From Astrocystis sublimbata (lineage: Eukaryota > Ascomycota > Sordariomycetes > Xylariales > Xylariaceae): a stretch of DNA of 64,000 nt. Positions 46,109-58,321 of this stretch are shown here, in pieces. The stretch spans positions 620,001 to 684,000 of the forward strand of contig JAJNNY010000004.1 of the NCBI GenBank assembly GCA_022453515.1, in the 5' to 3' direction. Each line of letters begins with the position of its first letter. The stretch's first letter is position 1. Under the pieces are notes generated by a model. That model was not told the origin of the DNA. It made no database searches and worked only from the letters and a program-made list of their open reading frames with translations. A program made the position numbers and the translations under genes.

Positions 46109-46592
46109 TAGTTCAATTGCGAGTCCCAACAAGCCACGGCGAATCCATAATGTCGTATCGGTGCACTCATCTATCTACGAGTCGCAATCCCATCAAGGAG
46201 ATGGTTTGACGAAGCAATCTGGGCTATAATGTAGTTTTATCTATATCAAGGCAAATTATAGACAGTTTCAACTGAAGGGCTATGAACCGATTGTTATATT
46301 GATTAAAAATACTATTTCGGTCGGATTGAAAAGATGTTGTTGCGGAACCATGCTGCTTACGAATTGATCAAACACTTAACTCTAGGCAAATAATTCAGTG
46401 TAGGTACCTAGGTACCCGCTCTGTTGGGTTTAAGACCAACAACTTCGTCATTCCTCCAAAGGAACGTACCTCCCAAAATTCTCTTTGCTCCCATTCTCTT
46501 CGTTTCTCTCTCTGTGTCTATTTGACCACAAACGGGTCCTCACATTCCACATTCCACTCACCCCAGCGCAACAAACCCCCAACCTCGACAGA
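46109..46592. other. Intergenic with GGTACCTAGGTACC palindrome
   Basis: No gene seen. A perfect 14-base palindrome (GGTACCTAGGTACC) sits at 46403-46416, about 180 bases before the GST start. The sequence after 46480 is pyrimidine-rich, typical of a leader. Confidence 0.55.
46403..46416. repeat. Perfect palindrome GGTACCTAGGTACC
   Basis: The sequence equals its own reverse complement. Related CCTAGGTA cores occur at about 13150, 35327-35350 and 58684, and a half-form near 62860, all in non-coding DNA. Confidence 0.7.
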
Positions 46593-47502
46593 ATGGACGC
46601 CCCTTACGAGCTCATCTACTGGTGCAGCTGCCCTGCCCGCGGAGAGCATATCCGCTTGGCCCTAGAAGAAGCCGGCGCGCCGTACAGCGACACGTTGTCC
46701 TTAGGCATGGAGAAATGCTGGAAGAAAGTCGAAGAATACATCGCCGACGATTACATGGGCGAATCTGGAAACCCACCATACTACGCCCCTCCCTTCTTCA
46801 AGCACGGCAGCCTGATGATCTCGCAAACTAGCAACATTCTCATGTACCTGGGTCCGAGGCTCGGGTTGTCCGGCTCCAAGGAAGGCGACGCCTATCGCGT
46901 CAATGCGCTGGCCCTGACGGCGCTCGACGGCCTGAGCGACGAGGTCCATCAGACTCACCACCCCATCGCTCACGACCTGTTCTGGGAGGACCAGAAGGAG
47001 GAAAGTCGCCGCTGCTCCAAAGAATGGGTCAAAGACAGACTTCCGAAGCACCTTGGTTTCTGGGACAAGGTTCTCAAATGCGAAAAGGCCCTCCCAGGCG
47101 CTTGGTCCATGGGTGAATCCGAAGCGAGCCCGGGGCCTTGGTTGCTAGGCGACACCTTCACCTACGCCGATTTGGTCCTTTTTCAGGTACACGATGCCAC
47201 TCTCTAATTATTATTCATCTGCTCTCACTCTCGCTGCCTTGGCAACCCATCAAGCCCGAGTAGCTGCTGACTTGAGTCTTGACGATGCCTGAATACAGTG
47301 TATCGATGGCGTGTTATTTGCATTTCCCAGAGCTATGAAGCAAGCCAAGGATTCGGGGAAGTACGATCGGGTCTTCCAGCTGCACGATGCTGTGGCTGCT
47401 CGACCGAACATCGCGGCGTATCTCTCCAGTAACAGACGCCAGGAGTACAACATCGGCATTTACCGTTACTACGAGGAGAACGACGTCCTCCCGGAAGAGT
47501 AG
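46593..47502 (+). CDS. Glutathione S-transferase
   Basis: Two exons (46593-47186 and 47299-47502) give 265 residues. The start ATG-GAC follows a pyrimidine-rich leader; an earlier in-frame start adds 36 residues without motif. The N-terminal thioredoxin-like domain shows CPARGEHIRLALEEAG, and SLMISQTSNILMYLG gives the glutathione-contact Gln-Thr/Ser motif. The C-terminal helical domain has GPWLLGDTFTYADLVLFQ, the folding N-capping motif. GSTs conjugate glutathione to electrophiles for detoxification in the cytosol. Similar in shape to sigma/S-crystallin-like fungal GSTs. The intron is 112 bases. Confidence 0.9.
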
Positions 47503-48460
47503 TAGATGGCTCACTCGGAGCAGGTGTACTGACTGCTCTGGCAAAATAATCACTATATAATTATATTATGTTGATTTACTGGCTTGGCAAATATTTCTTA
47601 CGATTTAGTATGAAAACCGTCCTTAAAGGGGTATGCATATGGATTTGCTCGCAGATGCAAGCTGCCCTGCACATTATGCTGTGAGAACAGGTAATTTGGT
47701 ATCATGAGAATGCGCCTTTGATGGCCGGCCCAATGAGCTTGTTGGCAAGAGTACCTAAATGGGGTATTCTTGCTGTCAATAGGAGCTAAAGTCTAACAGC
47801 CTCTCGAGCTGTGGTCTTTACATTCAGGCGATTGGTGTGACTCTTGGCTTCAAAGGCAGAGGCCCGAGACGAGACGGAGGACTACAGTCTCCAATTCTAG
47901 GACTTCCGATCCATTCTTTTCAAATTGCGGTCCTACATGCATGTTGGTTTGCCACGAGAGATCCGCATTCTCATCCGCCCGACGTTGCACTAGGGTGATG
48001 ATGCCTGCCCCAACTCTACTTGGCGCTCTGTGAGTATCGGTTCGCCGCACCCAAAAGATATGCGGGCTTACACCAGTGACAGCCAAACCTCTCGCATTGT
48101 CTAGGCAGGAATTTGGGGGCTGATTGTCGGGGGATTGCGAGCGACAATCAAGGGCAGGTGTATATCATTGTACCGGCAGCATTAATGAGAAACCATGATA
48201 TAACATACCGAAGATAGGGGCTCGTTAGCGCAGTGAAGGTGTACTGACGCATTAATATCCCTGCTTGACTGAAACTTAGTGTTGAGTAACTTAAGGTATT
48301 GCTACTTGCACCTGTGAGGGCGGGGGTGGCTGCTAAGTCTTCGCCGAGTTCGTCGAGACGCTTTCACGTAATGAAGGACACTCAAAGTCTATCTCAATTG
48401 TCGTCTCACTAAATCTGTTCGAGGCACGAATGAGCCACCAAATTATGATCCCCTTTATCC
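47503..48460. other. Intergenic between GST and GH55 genes
   Basis: Convergent 3' regions with no supportable gene. The small minus-strand frame at 47850-48086 shows no motif. Confidence 0.5.
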
Positions 48461-51400
48461 TTAACAACACTGCTGGCACTCAGGGGGATCAAATGGTGTT
48501 CCACAAGTCCTACAGTCAAAACCCGGACACGGATCAGGCGGGGGATCATCACCAAGCGCACCAGTAAAGGTATAGAATAGACATCCAACTTGAGTTGTCC
48601 CGCCAACGCCGCCATTGTTGCCTACACAGAAAAGGAAGACCGTCAGTTCTTTCATATCCCGAAAACACGGCGGAAACAGCGAAGAGGAGAGGCAGAAACA
48701 GGACGAAAAAGGAAGACCACTCACACTTCTGGTAATTATCCACCAAAATATTATACGACGTGAGCTCCGTATCCGTACCCAGCGGCAGGATGTAATTCTG
48801 CTCATCCACCTCGGTCACGCAGCCAGAGACCCACTCGCAGCGGTAGTCGTAGTTGACGTCAAACCGGTCGCTGTACCGTCTCGCGATCGGCGGGTCGTCG
48901 GGCCCACGCTCGAGCTTGACGTCCAGCATGCTGAAGTCGAAGGCGAACCCGTTCTGGTTCCCGGCCTGTATGTCCGCGTGGCCCGGGAAGTCCGACTCGT
49001 CGAAGCAGTTGATCGGGCCGCGGGTCAGCGGCGTCGTGGGCTCGGGCTCAGGGGGCGTGGTGGTCGGTGGCGTGGTTGTCGGTCCGACGGTCGTTGTGGG
49101 TGCTTCGTAGCCTCCGGAGCTGGGGTCCTTGGGGTCATGGAGCCCGGGCGGCGCTCCGATCGGCGTGGGGTTGCAGTAGTAGCCTGAGCAGATGGTGCCA
49201 CCGCACGCGGTGCTTCCCCCTTGGCAGCTCGGTCCGGCGGTGGGGCCGGGCGTGAATGTGATGACTGTCCCTCCCGCGCCGGCCTCCTCGCGCGACAGCC
49301 TCGACTCGATGGCCGCGTAGACGGAGTTGGTGTATGCGTCGCCCAGGGTCATGGTGGCCCAACGCTCGTCGCCGAAGGCACCGACGGGTGCGGCCGTCTG
49401 GTCGCCAATCACCTCGGTGGTCGAATCGGAGACACTGATGGAGCAGCCGGAGATGGTCTCGCACATGGTTGTCGACGACGTTGTCGTGCCGTCGGACACG
49501 AAGCCCGTAGTTGTACACGCCTCAGCTGTCCGCGTCTCGCATTCGGGCTCCTCGTCGGTCGTGATCCGGTTGTCCCGCCCGATGGTGATCCGCGGCCACG
49601 GGGGTAGCGGTCCGCGGATCTCGACGCCGGGAGGTGGGTGGATCAGGTTGATGGGTGGCGGGCCGGGCCCGTAGATTCCCGGCGGCAGGATCCAGTGCCA
49701 GGACCGGACGTTGACACGTCCCACGATATACAAAAGAAGAAGAACCAGGCCGTACAGGGCACGTGCACACCGTCGTCCTCAGGCTCGGGCTCGTCGATTT
49801 CTTCATCCGAGGGTTCTATCCGAACATAGGGGGGCCAATCGGTGTATGTGGGCAGAGCCACGGCCGTAGACGTAGACCCGGTTTTCCACGCCGTGGCCAG
49901 GGAACAGTCCACGGTCGCCACGGCCGTAGCAGGGCCGAGGAACGTGAGCACGCGGGTGGTCGGACAGGCGAAATTCAAGGTAAGATCGACCGACGTCGTG
50001 GCTGGACACGCAATGGTTATAACTGCAGTGGAGCCTGGGAACGTCACCGTAGTCACAGTGGCGCTTGGGACCGTAATGGTGGACCTGATGGGAGTAAAGT
50101 AGGTCGTGCTGGTGGGGAGGCCTGGACTGCTGTTGGAGGGTATGGTTCCAGGGTCTGTGAATCCGACCGGCGGACCCCCTTCGATCTGCGGCCAGGGCGG
50201 AAGAGTGATTGTTCGAGTGGTCGAGCTGCCTTCGCCGTCTGGCAAAGTCACGACCACAGGTGGGATACTCACGCTGGGAATGACAGTGATGGCCATTTCT
50301 CCCGACGACGAGATATTAACGTTGGAGTGGGGAATACCGTCAGTAGAGATGGTGGGGACGGAGATGGTTACAGTCGTCGTGGTGGTGACGAAAACGGTGG
50401 TTTGGACACCTCCAATCGTGGTCTCAGTGAACGCCCCGTACTCCAGCGAAGTTGTATAGGGGCTTGGCCGGATGATGGTCGGCGAGGCCAAGGAGCTGGT
50501 TGGGATAATCAACATGCATGATGGACCGGGACAGCTCACCGTCGGTGCGTCCCAAATGGTTGTGTCAACCCACACAACATTGACGTGGTCGTCTCCTGGA
50601 AGAGGCACCCAAACGCTGATCTCTGTTGTGAATCCTCGCTGGTTGTCTTCCTGCGGGACGTTGGTGTCGTCTATACCACTGGCTATATTGACGGTGGCTA
50701 CCGTGAATAGGTTGAAGATGACCACTCCCGTTGAGCCTTTGACTTGCAGGATGTGATCTTGGCAGTTGTTGGTATCTATGCAGTCTTGAAAATACTCATT
50801 GAAGAAACTGTATAATCCAGCAGAGTGGATCGTGACATCTTTGGAATCGAGAATCTGCAGGCCCCAGGCATAGTTGCACCGATCGTCCCAGACCTCAGCT
50901 TGGACTTCGCAGTCGCTAAAATCGGGATCGTTGGGAAAGGAAGCAGCAGCGCGGAAAGGCTCAGGGGGGTGGGGGTTGGGCTGGTAATAGGGGGACTCTG
51001 TCTGTATATGGCCCATGTATATGCTCTCAGCGCCGCTGATAAGGTAGTTATACAGGACCGAGTGCTCAGAGCCACCCCCATAGAACCATGACGGCCCCTG
51101 AGACTCGATGAGCATCCCGCGGGCTGCGAAGACGGAAATCTGTGTCGAGCTCGAATCAGGTTGGTTTACAATAGACTTGTCGTTGTCGTGGTCGCCCACC
51201 CACGCCCACACGTTCTCAAAATACCCATTCGCCTGGGAAGTGACGCGAAACATGAGCGACGCAGCGATGCATTCTGCATTCTGGCTGAACTTGGGGCAGG
51301 TGCTTAAGTCGAGATCAGTCCCTAAAGCGCCTCCGACGCGGAAGTGCGAGTCCCACATGGCCGCTGCCCCTTGACTGACCGCCGCGACATTCCATTCCAT

Positions 51401-53351
51401 TAGGATAGCGCCGGCGGTGGCTCCTCTGACAGAAAACAGCATCTCGGTAATTTCCATCGTGCCTATGTCACCCTTGTTGCCGACCTGGACCATGATTTTG
51501 GGATTCTTCATGTCACTAAAATAGAAGCCCGAGCCGAGGATCTGTGACCACAAGGAGCCTTGAACGACCGAGCCCGTTGGAATGTGCACCGTAGAACCAA
51601 CCGCATAGACTCCGGCTGGGAAATACGCGATCTTGCCCTCGTCCCAGGCCTTACGCAGAAAGGTGTTGATGCAAGACGCTTGATCCCCTGTCGCATCGTT
51701 CTTGCACCCGCCGTCATCGGTCGCCACCAAGAAGGAACCAAGGCCGTGCTTCTCGTACTGAGGTCGAGAGCGTACGTAGAGCTTCCCGTCGTCACCGTTC
51801 AGGCTTCTACCTCTTCCGGGCGCTGTGACGTCGCCGGTCTCTGTGGAGCTCTCGTCGCCATCATACCGTTTCCCGGTGGCCCACAAGTCGGAGTTTCCCG
51901 ACAATATCGTTCTGCCACCCTGTACCATAACCGGGCTCTGAACGTTCTCGAAGACGGTGTTGTCGAGAACAATGTTAGGAGAAGTTGCGAGGCCGTTGGT
52001 CAGGACACCCACCCCCACGTCACTTATGGTGGAGTCAATGATAGAGACACTGCCAATACCTTGGCCCTCGTCGCCACCGACCCCTGATATGTTGAAGCCT
52101 ATAGAGCCGCCGTTGACGGTGATCTGCTGCCAGGCCCAACCCCAGTCCCAAACCATCTGTACGGCGGTATTACAATCGTTGAATACCAGGTTGCGCGCAG
52201 TATACTGCTGAGAGCCAGCGCGCCAACCGATGTTGCCTCCGTTGAATTCGAGGTCCGAGACGAAACCGCCGCTGCCGTTTTCAGTGAAGATGCCGACGGC
52301 AGTAGTGGTGCTGGTGGTCGGCATGTCAAAGACGAGATTCTGCAGCGACGTGGCCTGAGAGACCTGCCAGTGAATCCCTGTGGGGACGAGGTCTTGGTCA
52401 TTCTCGGCTGTCGATTCCGGCATGTCCTTGAGGTCAAAGCGAAAGTTACGAATCTGGCGGAAGAACTGGTTTTGGTTGATGTACCACTGCTGTCTGGACG
52501 CACCGGGGATATAAGGATCAACGTCGAATAGGGCAATGCCTTGGAAATCGTCGCAGCCCTTGATGATGGGCATGTCATTGGGGTCACCGACAAACTGGGT
52601 ATAGCAGTATTGGATCACGGGGGTGCAGAATTTGTAGGTGCCACCAGGAAAGAAAACTATGGCGCCCTGCGAGAATGTGTTACCGCAGTCCTGGCCGCAT
52701 CGTTCTGCGGTGTCGCCGCCAGAGTCTTTATTCCAGCTTGCCGAGGCGGCGTTGAGTGCCTCGGCCGTGTCTGTGTCTCCGGTATTGTCGGCACCAAAGT
52801 CCTCAACGACGTTGCGGAAGAACTGGTAGTCATTCCCACCAGCTTCTGGTTGCTTTTTTCACGGCACATATTAGTGCCATGTACATGAAATGACAGAAAA
52901 CAGTAATGCGTCTTAGAGCTTACGATTCCCAAAGGCCCTAGACTTGATAGCCAAAAGTCCGAGTTCTGTCGCTTGTGGATAGTACGCCTGAAGCTAGTCT
53001 TCTTGGTACCGTTGGAGCCAGCGTAGCCGCCACGGATTACAGTATCCTTCTGAAGATTTGTCAAGTACTCCGTCAGACTACGCGAGTAGGCCCAGACAGG
53101 ACCATTATGTCTGCCTTTAGCAGGCGCTGTCTTATAATAGTTATGCTGGTTGTCCACCATATACGCTGGCGCGGACTGTGAAGTGAAGGATCAGCATGTT
53201 TCTCGTAAAGTGACAGCTCAAGATGACCTACCCGTGGGTTGTGGTTGGGCTTTGTTGTGTTCAGATTTGGAGCCGTGCTGGCCATCCCCACGAGGGCCCA
53301 TTGTGCGAGCCCGATTAGCAAAGCTAGGAGAAGAGAATGTGTTATCGTCAT
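48461..53351 (-). CDS. GH55 exo-beta-1,3-glucanase with cysteine-rich tail; apparent frameshift
   Basis: Four exons (53232-53351, 52924-53175, 48725-52852, 48461-48621). A signal peptide (MTITHSLLLALLIGLAQWAL) and a KR processing site are followed by WLSSLGPLGI. The GH55 right-handed beta-helix pair occupies about residues 110-910 (YQFFRNVVEDFGADNTGDTD, AIVFFPGGTYKFCTPV, KIAYFPAGVYAVGSTVHIPT, GPSWFYGGGSEHSVLYNYL). A Thr/Val/Ser-rich linker leads to CTAWFFFFCISWD. The frame then breaks at about 49714-49717 by what looks like a duplicated AC dinucleotide (plus strand). SWHWILPPGIYGPGPPP and a Cys-rich tail (CPGFDCRTCGTPF, CQQCC) continue in another frame. No AG lies close enough for an intron to explain this. 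As written the protein stops after about 1,193 residues; the intact form would have about 1,550. GH55 enzymes release glucose or laminari-oligomers from beta-1,3-glucan. Confidence 0.85.
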
Positions 53352-54189
53352 GTTGCTGCACCACTTCAACCCATGCGTGAAGAAGTTGTAGCAAGACACG
53401 GCGAAAGGAGAATACCAGTTCAGGGCATAGGCAGAGGACTCTGAAGAATGAACTCTTTAATCCTCTATCACTCTACCACAACACCGCCGACTAGGGGACA
53501 GCCTGACTACGACGTGGTCTAGCTACCCCGTGAACTATCAGCTGCCGCCTTGGGATCCCGAATCCAGTTACCAAGACTCAACATGCATGAATCATCTTAT
53601 CTCACTTCATCATGACTCAACATGTGATCACCAGGGCCTAGGCTTCCACGGCCCGTCAGAGTCGGTCCTGCTCACCCTGTCGGAGATTCGCTTGGAACTC
53701 CAGAGAAGCTGCGCAGACATGTCTCTCACATCGGGTGCAAGGCGGCATCCGCTCATCTGACCGAATTCTCCAATACCAAGAGAAGTCGTTCGTGTAAGCT
53801 GACATTACCGTAACCAACATCCTATGGGAGCACTTGCCTTGGCATAGGGAATTGGGGGCCCGGAATATGTGCCAGAGCTGAGGATGTGCTTGATTCACCT
53901 ACAAACAACAACACAAAAGAAACGGAAAATATACAGCAGCTTGGTCTAATACGTATTAGACCACAGCGTAGTATCAACCCTTACTACCGACCACGATGCT
54001 ACGGCCTGGGTCGTGCGCTCGTCTGGCTGCATGTTTTGGTACATACGAGTATAAGTTAACATATGCCCTTAACTCCTTTCCACGACGCACCACCAATACT
54101 CATCAGCTCCTGCACTCTAGACTCCCATCTAACCTCACTACCAAACCTGAGGTCTCTCACGTCAATCCCAAAAGCCCACCTTGACCAAA
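53352..54189. other. Divergent region between GH55 and small secreted protein genes
   Basis: Promoter DNA for both flanking genes. No gene seen. Confidence 0.5.
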
Positions 54190-54738
54190 ATGATTTCGAA
54201 ACTCCTCACCCTCGCCTCCCTGGCCTTCTCTGGCGTCGTCGTGGCAGCTCCCAGCAGCCAGCTTCCTCGCGCGGCTCACATTTGCTACGAGACAGAGACG
54301 CCCGAGCGCCTCTGCTACACGGCGCCCGACAACATCCCGCAGGATGTTCTCGTAGAGGACGTGCAGTTCATCGCGGACTACCTGCGCGCGTACGGCGCTC
54401 AGATCAGGACCGGCCGGCTGTTTTCGATGGCTGCGTCTGACGCGCCTGACTGCGGTGAGTGGCTTGTCTACGCGCACGGCACCGCCCAGGCCTTCGCCAA
54501 GCACATCGACAATACGGTCGACTCCAGTGTGCTCTTTGCCGACATCGCCACCACCATCGACGGTGGGGCCAACGCCGACGAGACCCAGCAGGCAGCCGCT
54601 CTGCTTGGCTGCGGCACAGATGGCGGTTCACTCGGTGTGACTGTCAATGCTACGAACCCGACTTACAGCGGATCGACCTACCCTGCCGGATATGTTACCG
54701 AGGGCATCATTATCAAGATTGTGGCGTCAGGGGCATGA
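54190..54738 (+). CDS. Small secreted protein of unknown function
   Basis: A single exon of 182 residues. The signal peptide is MISKLLTLASLAFSGVVVAA, cut before PSSQLPR. The mature part has about four cysteines (HICYETE, RLCYTAP, PDCGEWL, LLGCGTD), suggesting two disulfides. It contains VLVEDVQFIADYLRAYGAQ and GEWLVYAHGTAQAFAKHID, which look like a compact alpha/beta fold. The C-terminus is GYVTEGIIIKIVASGA. I do not recognise a named family; size and secretion fit candidate effectors or antimicrobial proteins, but nothing in the sequence proves either. Confidence 0.82.
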   Translation: MISKLLTLASLAFSGVVVAAPSSQLPRAAHICYETETPERLCYTAPDNIPQDVLVEDVQFIADYLRAYGAQIRTGRLFSMAASDAPDCGEWLVYAHGTAQAFAKHIDNTVDSSVLFADIATTIDGGANADETQQAAALLGCGTDGGSLGVTVNATNPTYSGSTYPAGYVTEGIIIKIVASGA

Positions 54739-55887
54739 GGCTGATTTTGAAGATCCAAGGTTGTAGTGCATAGTGACTGCATAATAGGGTAGGGGTGACA
54801 ATCCACCACCGCAAATGATTGGACTCAGATAAAACAATCACACGATTGCTCACGTAATCTCCCATGCCTTAATTAGACGTTGTCGAGTCACAGGTGGCTG
54901 TTTGAACTGTGGTTGGTCAAGCAAGGTTTTATCTCATAGATGCTAACTTCGTACGTGGGCTATCCTGTTCCCGATAATAATATTCCTCTACCTGAAAATT
55001 CAATCCGTGTTAACCTCTGGGATTTTGTGATTTCCTGGGAGTTTAAGCCAGAATGGTTCCATTGCTCAAAACGGGAAAACCCCCGGATATCTCTTGTGCG
55101 CAGTTTGCGGCCATCCCACTAGAGGGTAATAATATCAATTGCACGGGGAAGGGACCTTCGAACTAATTGTTGGCTGGCGATGCTGCCAGCTCTGCTGACG
55201 ACAGAATCTCGCTTGGACCTGCAGGGAAGTTTGGAAGTCTATGCACCATACCGAGGACGCCAAGTCTTACCCCAGAATCCCAGGCTGCCCACGCACCCCA
55301 ATAAAAGTTCCGTCACAATAAGTCGTACCAACATCTGTCCAGGATAGGAAGATTCGCCGTTGTTGCCTGCTTACAGCAATCACGGGCTAATCCTTCAATA
55401 ATTATTGCTGACCAACCGTGAGAGCATGAGCAGCTCCGGACCATCTAACTGCATCTAACATTCCCAAAATATCGATTCTGGGCGCGGGATCCAAGAGGAA
55501 TCTTACATAACATTATACGGAAGCTTATAGGCTATTCCGAAGTTTGCGCTTATCATGAATCATATTCTGAAGGTCGAAACTCGTACGACCTGTAAGCTGT
55601 AAGTTAGACGGCATAGTTTTGCCAAGTTTGTCACCGCTCATTCTTTGGAGAAGCCATGACACATGACTACAATTGAGTAATTATGGCGGGGTGAGAGACT
55701 GTCGTACTTTCGCGCGACTAGGAAGTCTCGAGCAGGATGGCAAGTGTGTTTAACACGGTGACCTGGGCTCGCCGCAAGGAGCTCTACATAGCAACAATAC
55801 CATCGTTGTTCTCCTACGATCGTGGAGTTGATTTCACCACTGGTCCCCTTCCTACGCAGCAACTTATGTGCTCATTCTTGGATCAAA
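54739..55887. other. Intergenic, no gene seen
   Basis: Over 1.1 kb with only short open frames. The frame at 55638-55862 (minus) overlaps the promoter of the metalloprotease gene and lacks motifs. Confidence 0.45.
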
Positions 55888-57125
55888 ATGGGGAAGATCT
55901 CTTCTCTCCTGAGCCTGACTGGCGCTATCTTGAGCATCTTGTCTGTAACATCGGCTGTGGACATTGATGATATCTTCACGGTTCAGAATGGGAATAACGA
56001 TGGTGGCTGCGGGTCACGAGCCGCTGTCTTGGACCTATGGCTCAGCGAGGGCATCGACAGTCTTGTTGTCGCCATAGATGCTATTGACGACTACCGCAAC
56101 CAGCCCAGTGTTCGAAGGTCCATGTCGGTAATCTTTGGCATAGCAAACAATGCGAGAAGAAACACAGGCCCGGACACCCCAATCGGCGAGGTTAGACGTA
56201 AGATCACCAAATGGATATGCGTATCCTTTTACACTTTTCCTTGGCGATATCGGTTTTGGCATGTGTGAATATGACTAACATCGCGATCAGAGTACCTGCA
56301 GTACATTTTAAACTTTTTCAACGACATTGGCCACTACAGCAGAGACGGGTACTGGCTGTTCTGCGACAGCACGTTCCTGTCACTGCACCAGCCGAACTTC
56401 CCGGCGCTCGACTTTCAGGCCAACGAAATCCTCGACCAGAGCAGCAACCCTGTGCCCATATCGGCCGTGCCCGTGTACGCCGCTCGTCTAGCCGAGGATG
56501 CGGACAACAAGCCGTGGTGGGCCGGCGAGCTGACGGATCTTCATGCCTACTACTTCGCCGAGGACGGCGGCAACTACTGCCTGACCGATGACCTCGGCGT
56601 CACCGCACGATCCGAATTCTTGGTGCAAAATGGCGCCGGAAACGCAGTTCCGCGGGACCCCGACGTGGCAAGCGTCATTATCTGCCCCTACGCCTTCGAC
56701 GCCAGCCCGCGACCGAACAACTACAACGACGCCAACAATCTCATCCAGGCCGGCACGAACCTCGCCGACGCGGTGCCCAAAAGCGCGACGCTCCTGCACG
56801 AGATGTTTCATGTCATTGCGGGAGTCGACTTCCTGTCAGGCGGCGATGAAGACTGTGCGTACCAAAACACCCCATCAGCCTCTCACGGCACACTGAACAA
56901 ACTAACTCGTGTCCGATAGACGACATTGCCACATGTCTGAACCTTGCCAACTCTAACAGCGGAGATGCAAGACACAACCCCGAGAATTACGTCTATTTTG
57001 TCGCGCACATGTTCCACCTGTTCGGAACGGCAAATGGTGACCCTTGGGACATTAATACGAACTGGGATTTCCAAATGCAGGGTACCGGTCAAAACCGGAT
57101 TTTCGGGGCTGTTCAACCGGCTTAG
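55888..57125 (+). CDS. Secreted HExxH metalloprotease (M35/aspzincin-like)
   Basis: Three exons (55888-56197, 56291-56854, 56920-57125) give 359 residues. A signal peptide (MGKISSLLSLTGAILSILSVTSA) precedes VDIDDIF. The zinc motif is LLHEMFHVI (H273, E274, H277). Later, ATCLNLANSNSGDARHNPENYVYFV resembles the region after HExxH in deuterolysin-like enzymes, where an Asp (aspzincin) gives the third zinc ligand. NPENYVYF is typical of that group. Six or more cysteines are visible. It probably digests extracellular proteins. The start was chosen for the signal peptide; an upstream in-frame codon gives a hydrophilic extension. Family placement is by motif and could be revised. Confidence 0.82.
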
Positions 57126-57368
57126 TGACAGCTTGGACAAGTGAGTGTGTGCGGGTGCTGATGTCAAGGCGGATGTTTCTCAGGGAGTGTCTGTTTAGCA
57201 TTTTAAAGCGCAATTTGTACATATGCATGCAGATTGATGGTTACGATAGAGCTTGTGACTATTTATGTAGTTAGTCTAACATGGTACGAGATTGAGCGCC
57301 AGACAGGTTATTGGGCACCAATTAAATCCTCGCTCCTACTTCACTTTGCCGAGTCGTCTGTTACGTAC

Positions 57369-58321
57369 TCAACTCTTGCATAAGCTCTCATGCTCCTCGG
57401 GATCGATTTCCATGGGAGGTTCAAACCTGGGGATTTTCCAAATATCCCAACGCTCCTGTTCCCAAGCCGTAACGGGAGGCATCACTGTGGCCGCTGCTTC
57501 CTCCCACGTCGCCTTGGCCTGTGGATCTTTCGCCAATGCCTCTTCGAGCTCCGGTGTAACATCCATCCGGCTTGGCCAGAGGCGAAATTCACAGAGGATT
57601 GCCCGATCCTGTTCTTGCTTCGATTCCCCCTCAACACTCGCGAATTTGTCTCTCGCCCACCCGTCCTCCCCAGTCACCATGAACCAGATGGTATAGTGCT
57701 GCCACCTAAAATTCCTATGCAGCCGGATCGACTCGGACCCACGGGGGAAGAAGCGGAAGGCGTCCCTCACTTTTTCCTGCCACCCTCGCTCCGTGGACTT
57801 GTCCGCGGCCGGCATCGAGAAGGCGGTCAGAGTCACGCGTCCCTCGACGTCCGCCGTAGGAGATTCATGGACGTGTTTCAAGGTGAGAAATCGCGATGAT
57901 GATGACGATGCGTCATCCAAGGTCAGGTGTCTGAGCGCGGACCCGGGCTCGATGGGAGCTTGCGCCGGGTCGTGTTCGGGGAGGTTCTGCAGAAACTCGA
58001 TGCAAACAGGGGACAACTGGAAATTCTTCAGGTCCTCCAGCGTCGTCCAGACTATTTGGTGGGGCGAGTCAGTAGAAACAAGTTCAATGCGTCCATTACG
58101 ACGATGCACCAACCGATAATGTAGGCAGCCTGCTCGGGGTGCTCGACCATTCTTCCAAGCGATACCCTCCCCACGCCTGCCACGCTCGCAAGTGGCCCGA
58201 CGTGGACATCCTCATGGTCGACAGGCCATGTTGGCCACTCCCGATCCAGGTGTAGGTAGAATCTGGTCCAAGTTGTTATGCCTTTTCCGAGCGGTCTGGC
58301 TGGTTGCTTGGCACGAGCCAT
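57369..58321 (-). CDS. Cytosolic protein, possibly ABM/Dabb-like, unknown function
   Basis: Two exons (58114-58321 and 57369-58051) give 296 residues. Splicing gives AYIIVWTTLEDLKNFQLSP, similar to the 'W-x-x-L-E-D-h-x-x-F' pattern of ABM/Dabb-like dimeric beta-barrel proteins, so two such half-barrels may be present. The rest shows RHLTLDDASSSSSRFLTLKH, FPRGSESIRLHRNFRWQHY and a Pro/Glu-rich C-terminus (RFEPPMEIDPEEHES). No signal peptide and no membrane segment. ABM proteins include monooxygenases and heme-related enzymes, but no active site is recognisable here. It is convergent with the metalloprotease gene, 243 bases apart. Confidence 0.72.

Noticed and set aside
49763..50521. 252-residue plus-strand open frame
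   Set aside because: It lies antisense to the GH55 coding sequence, has Arg/Gly-rich shadow composition and no motif.
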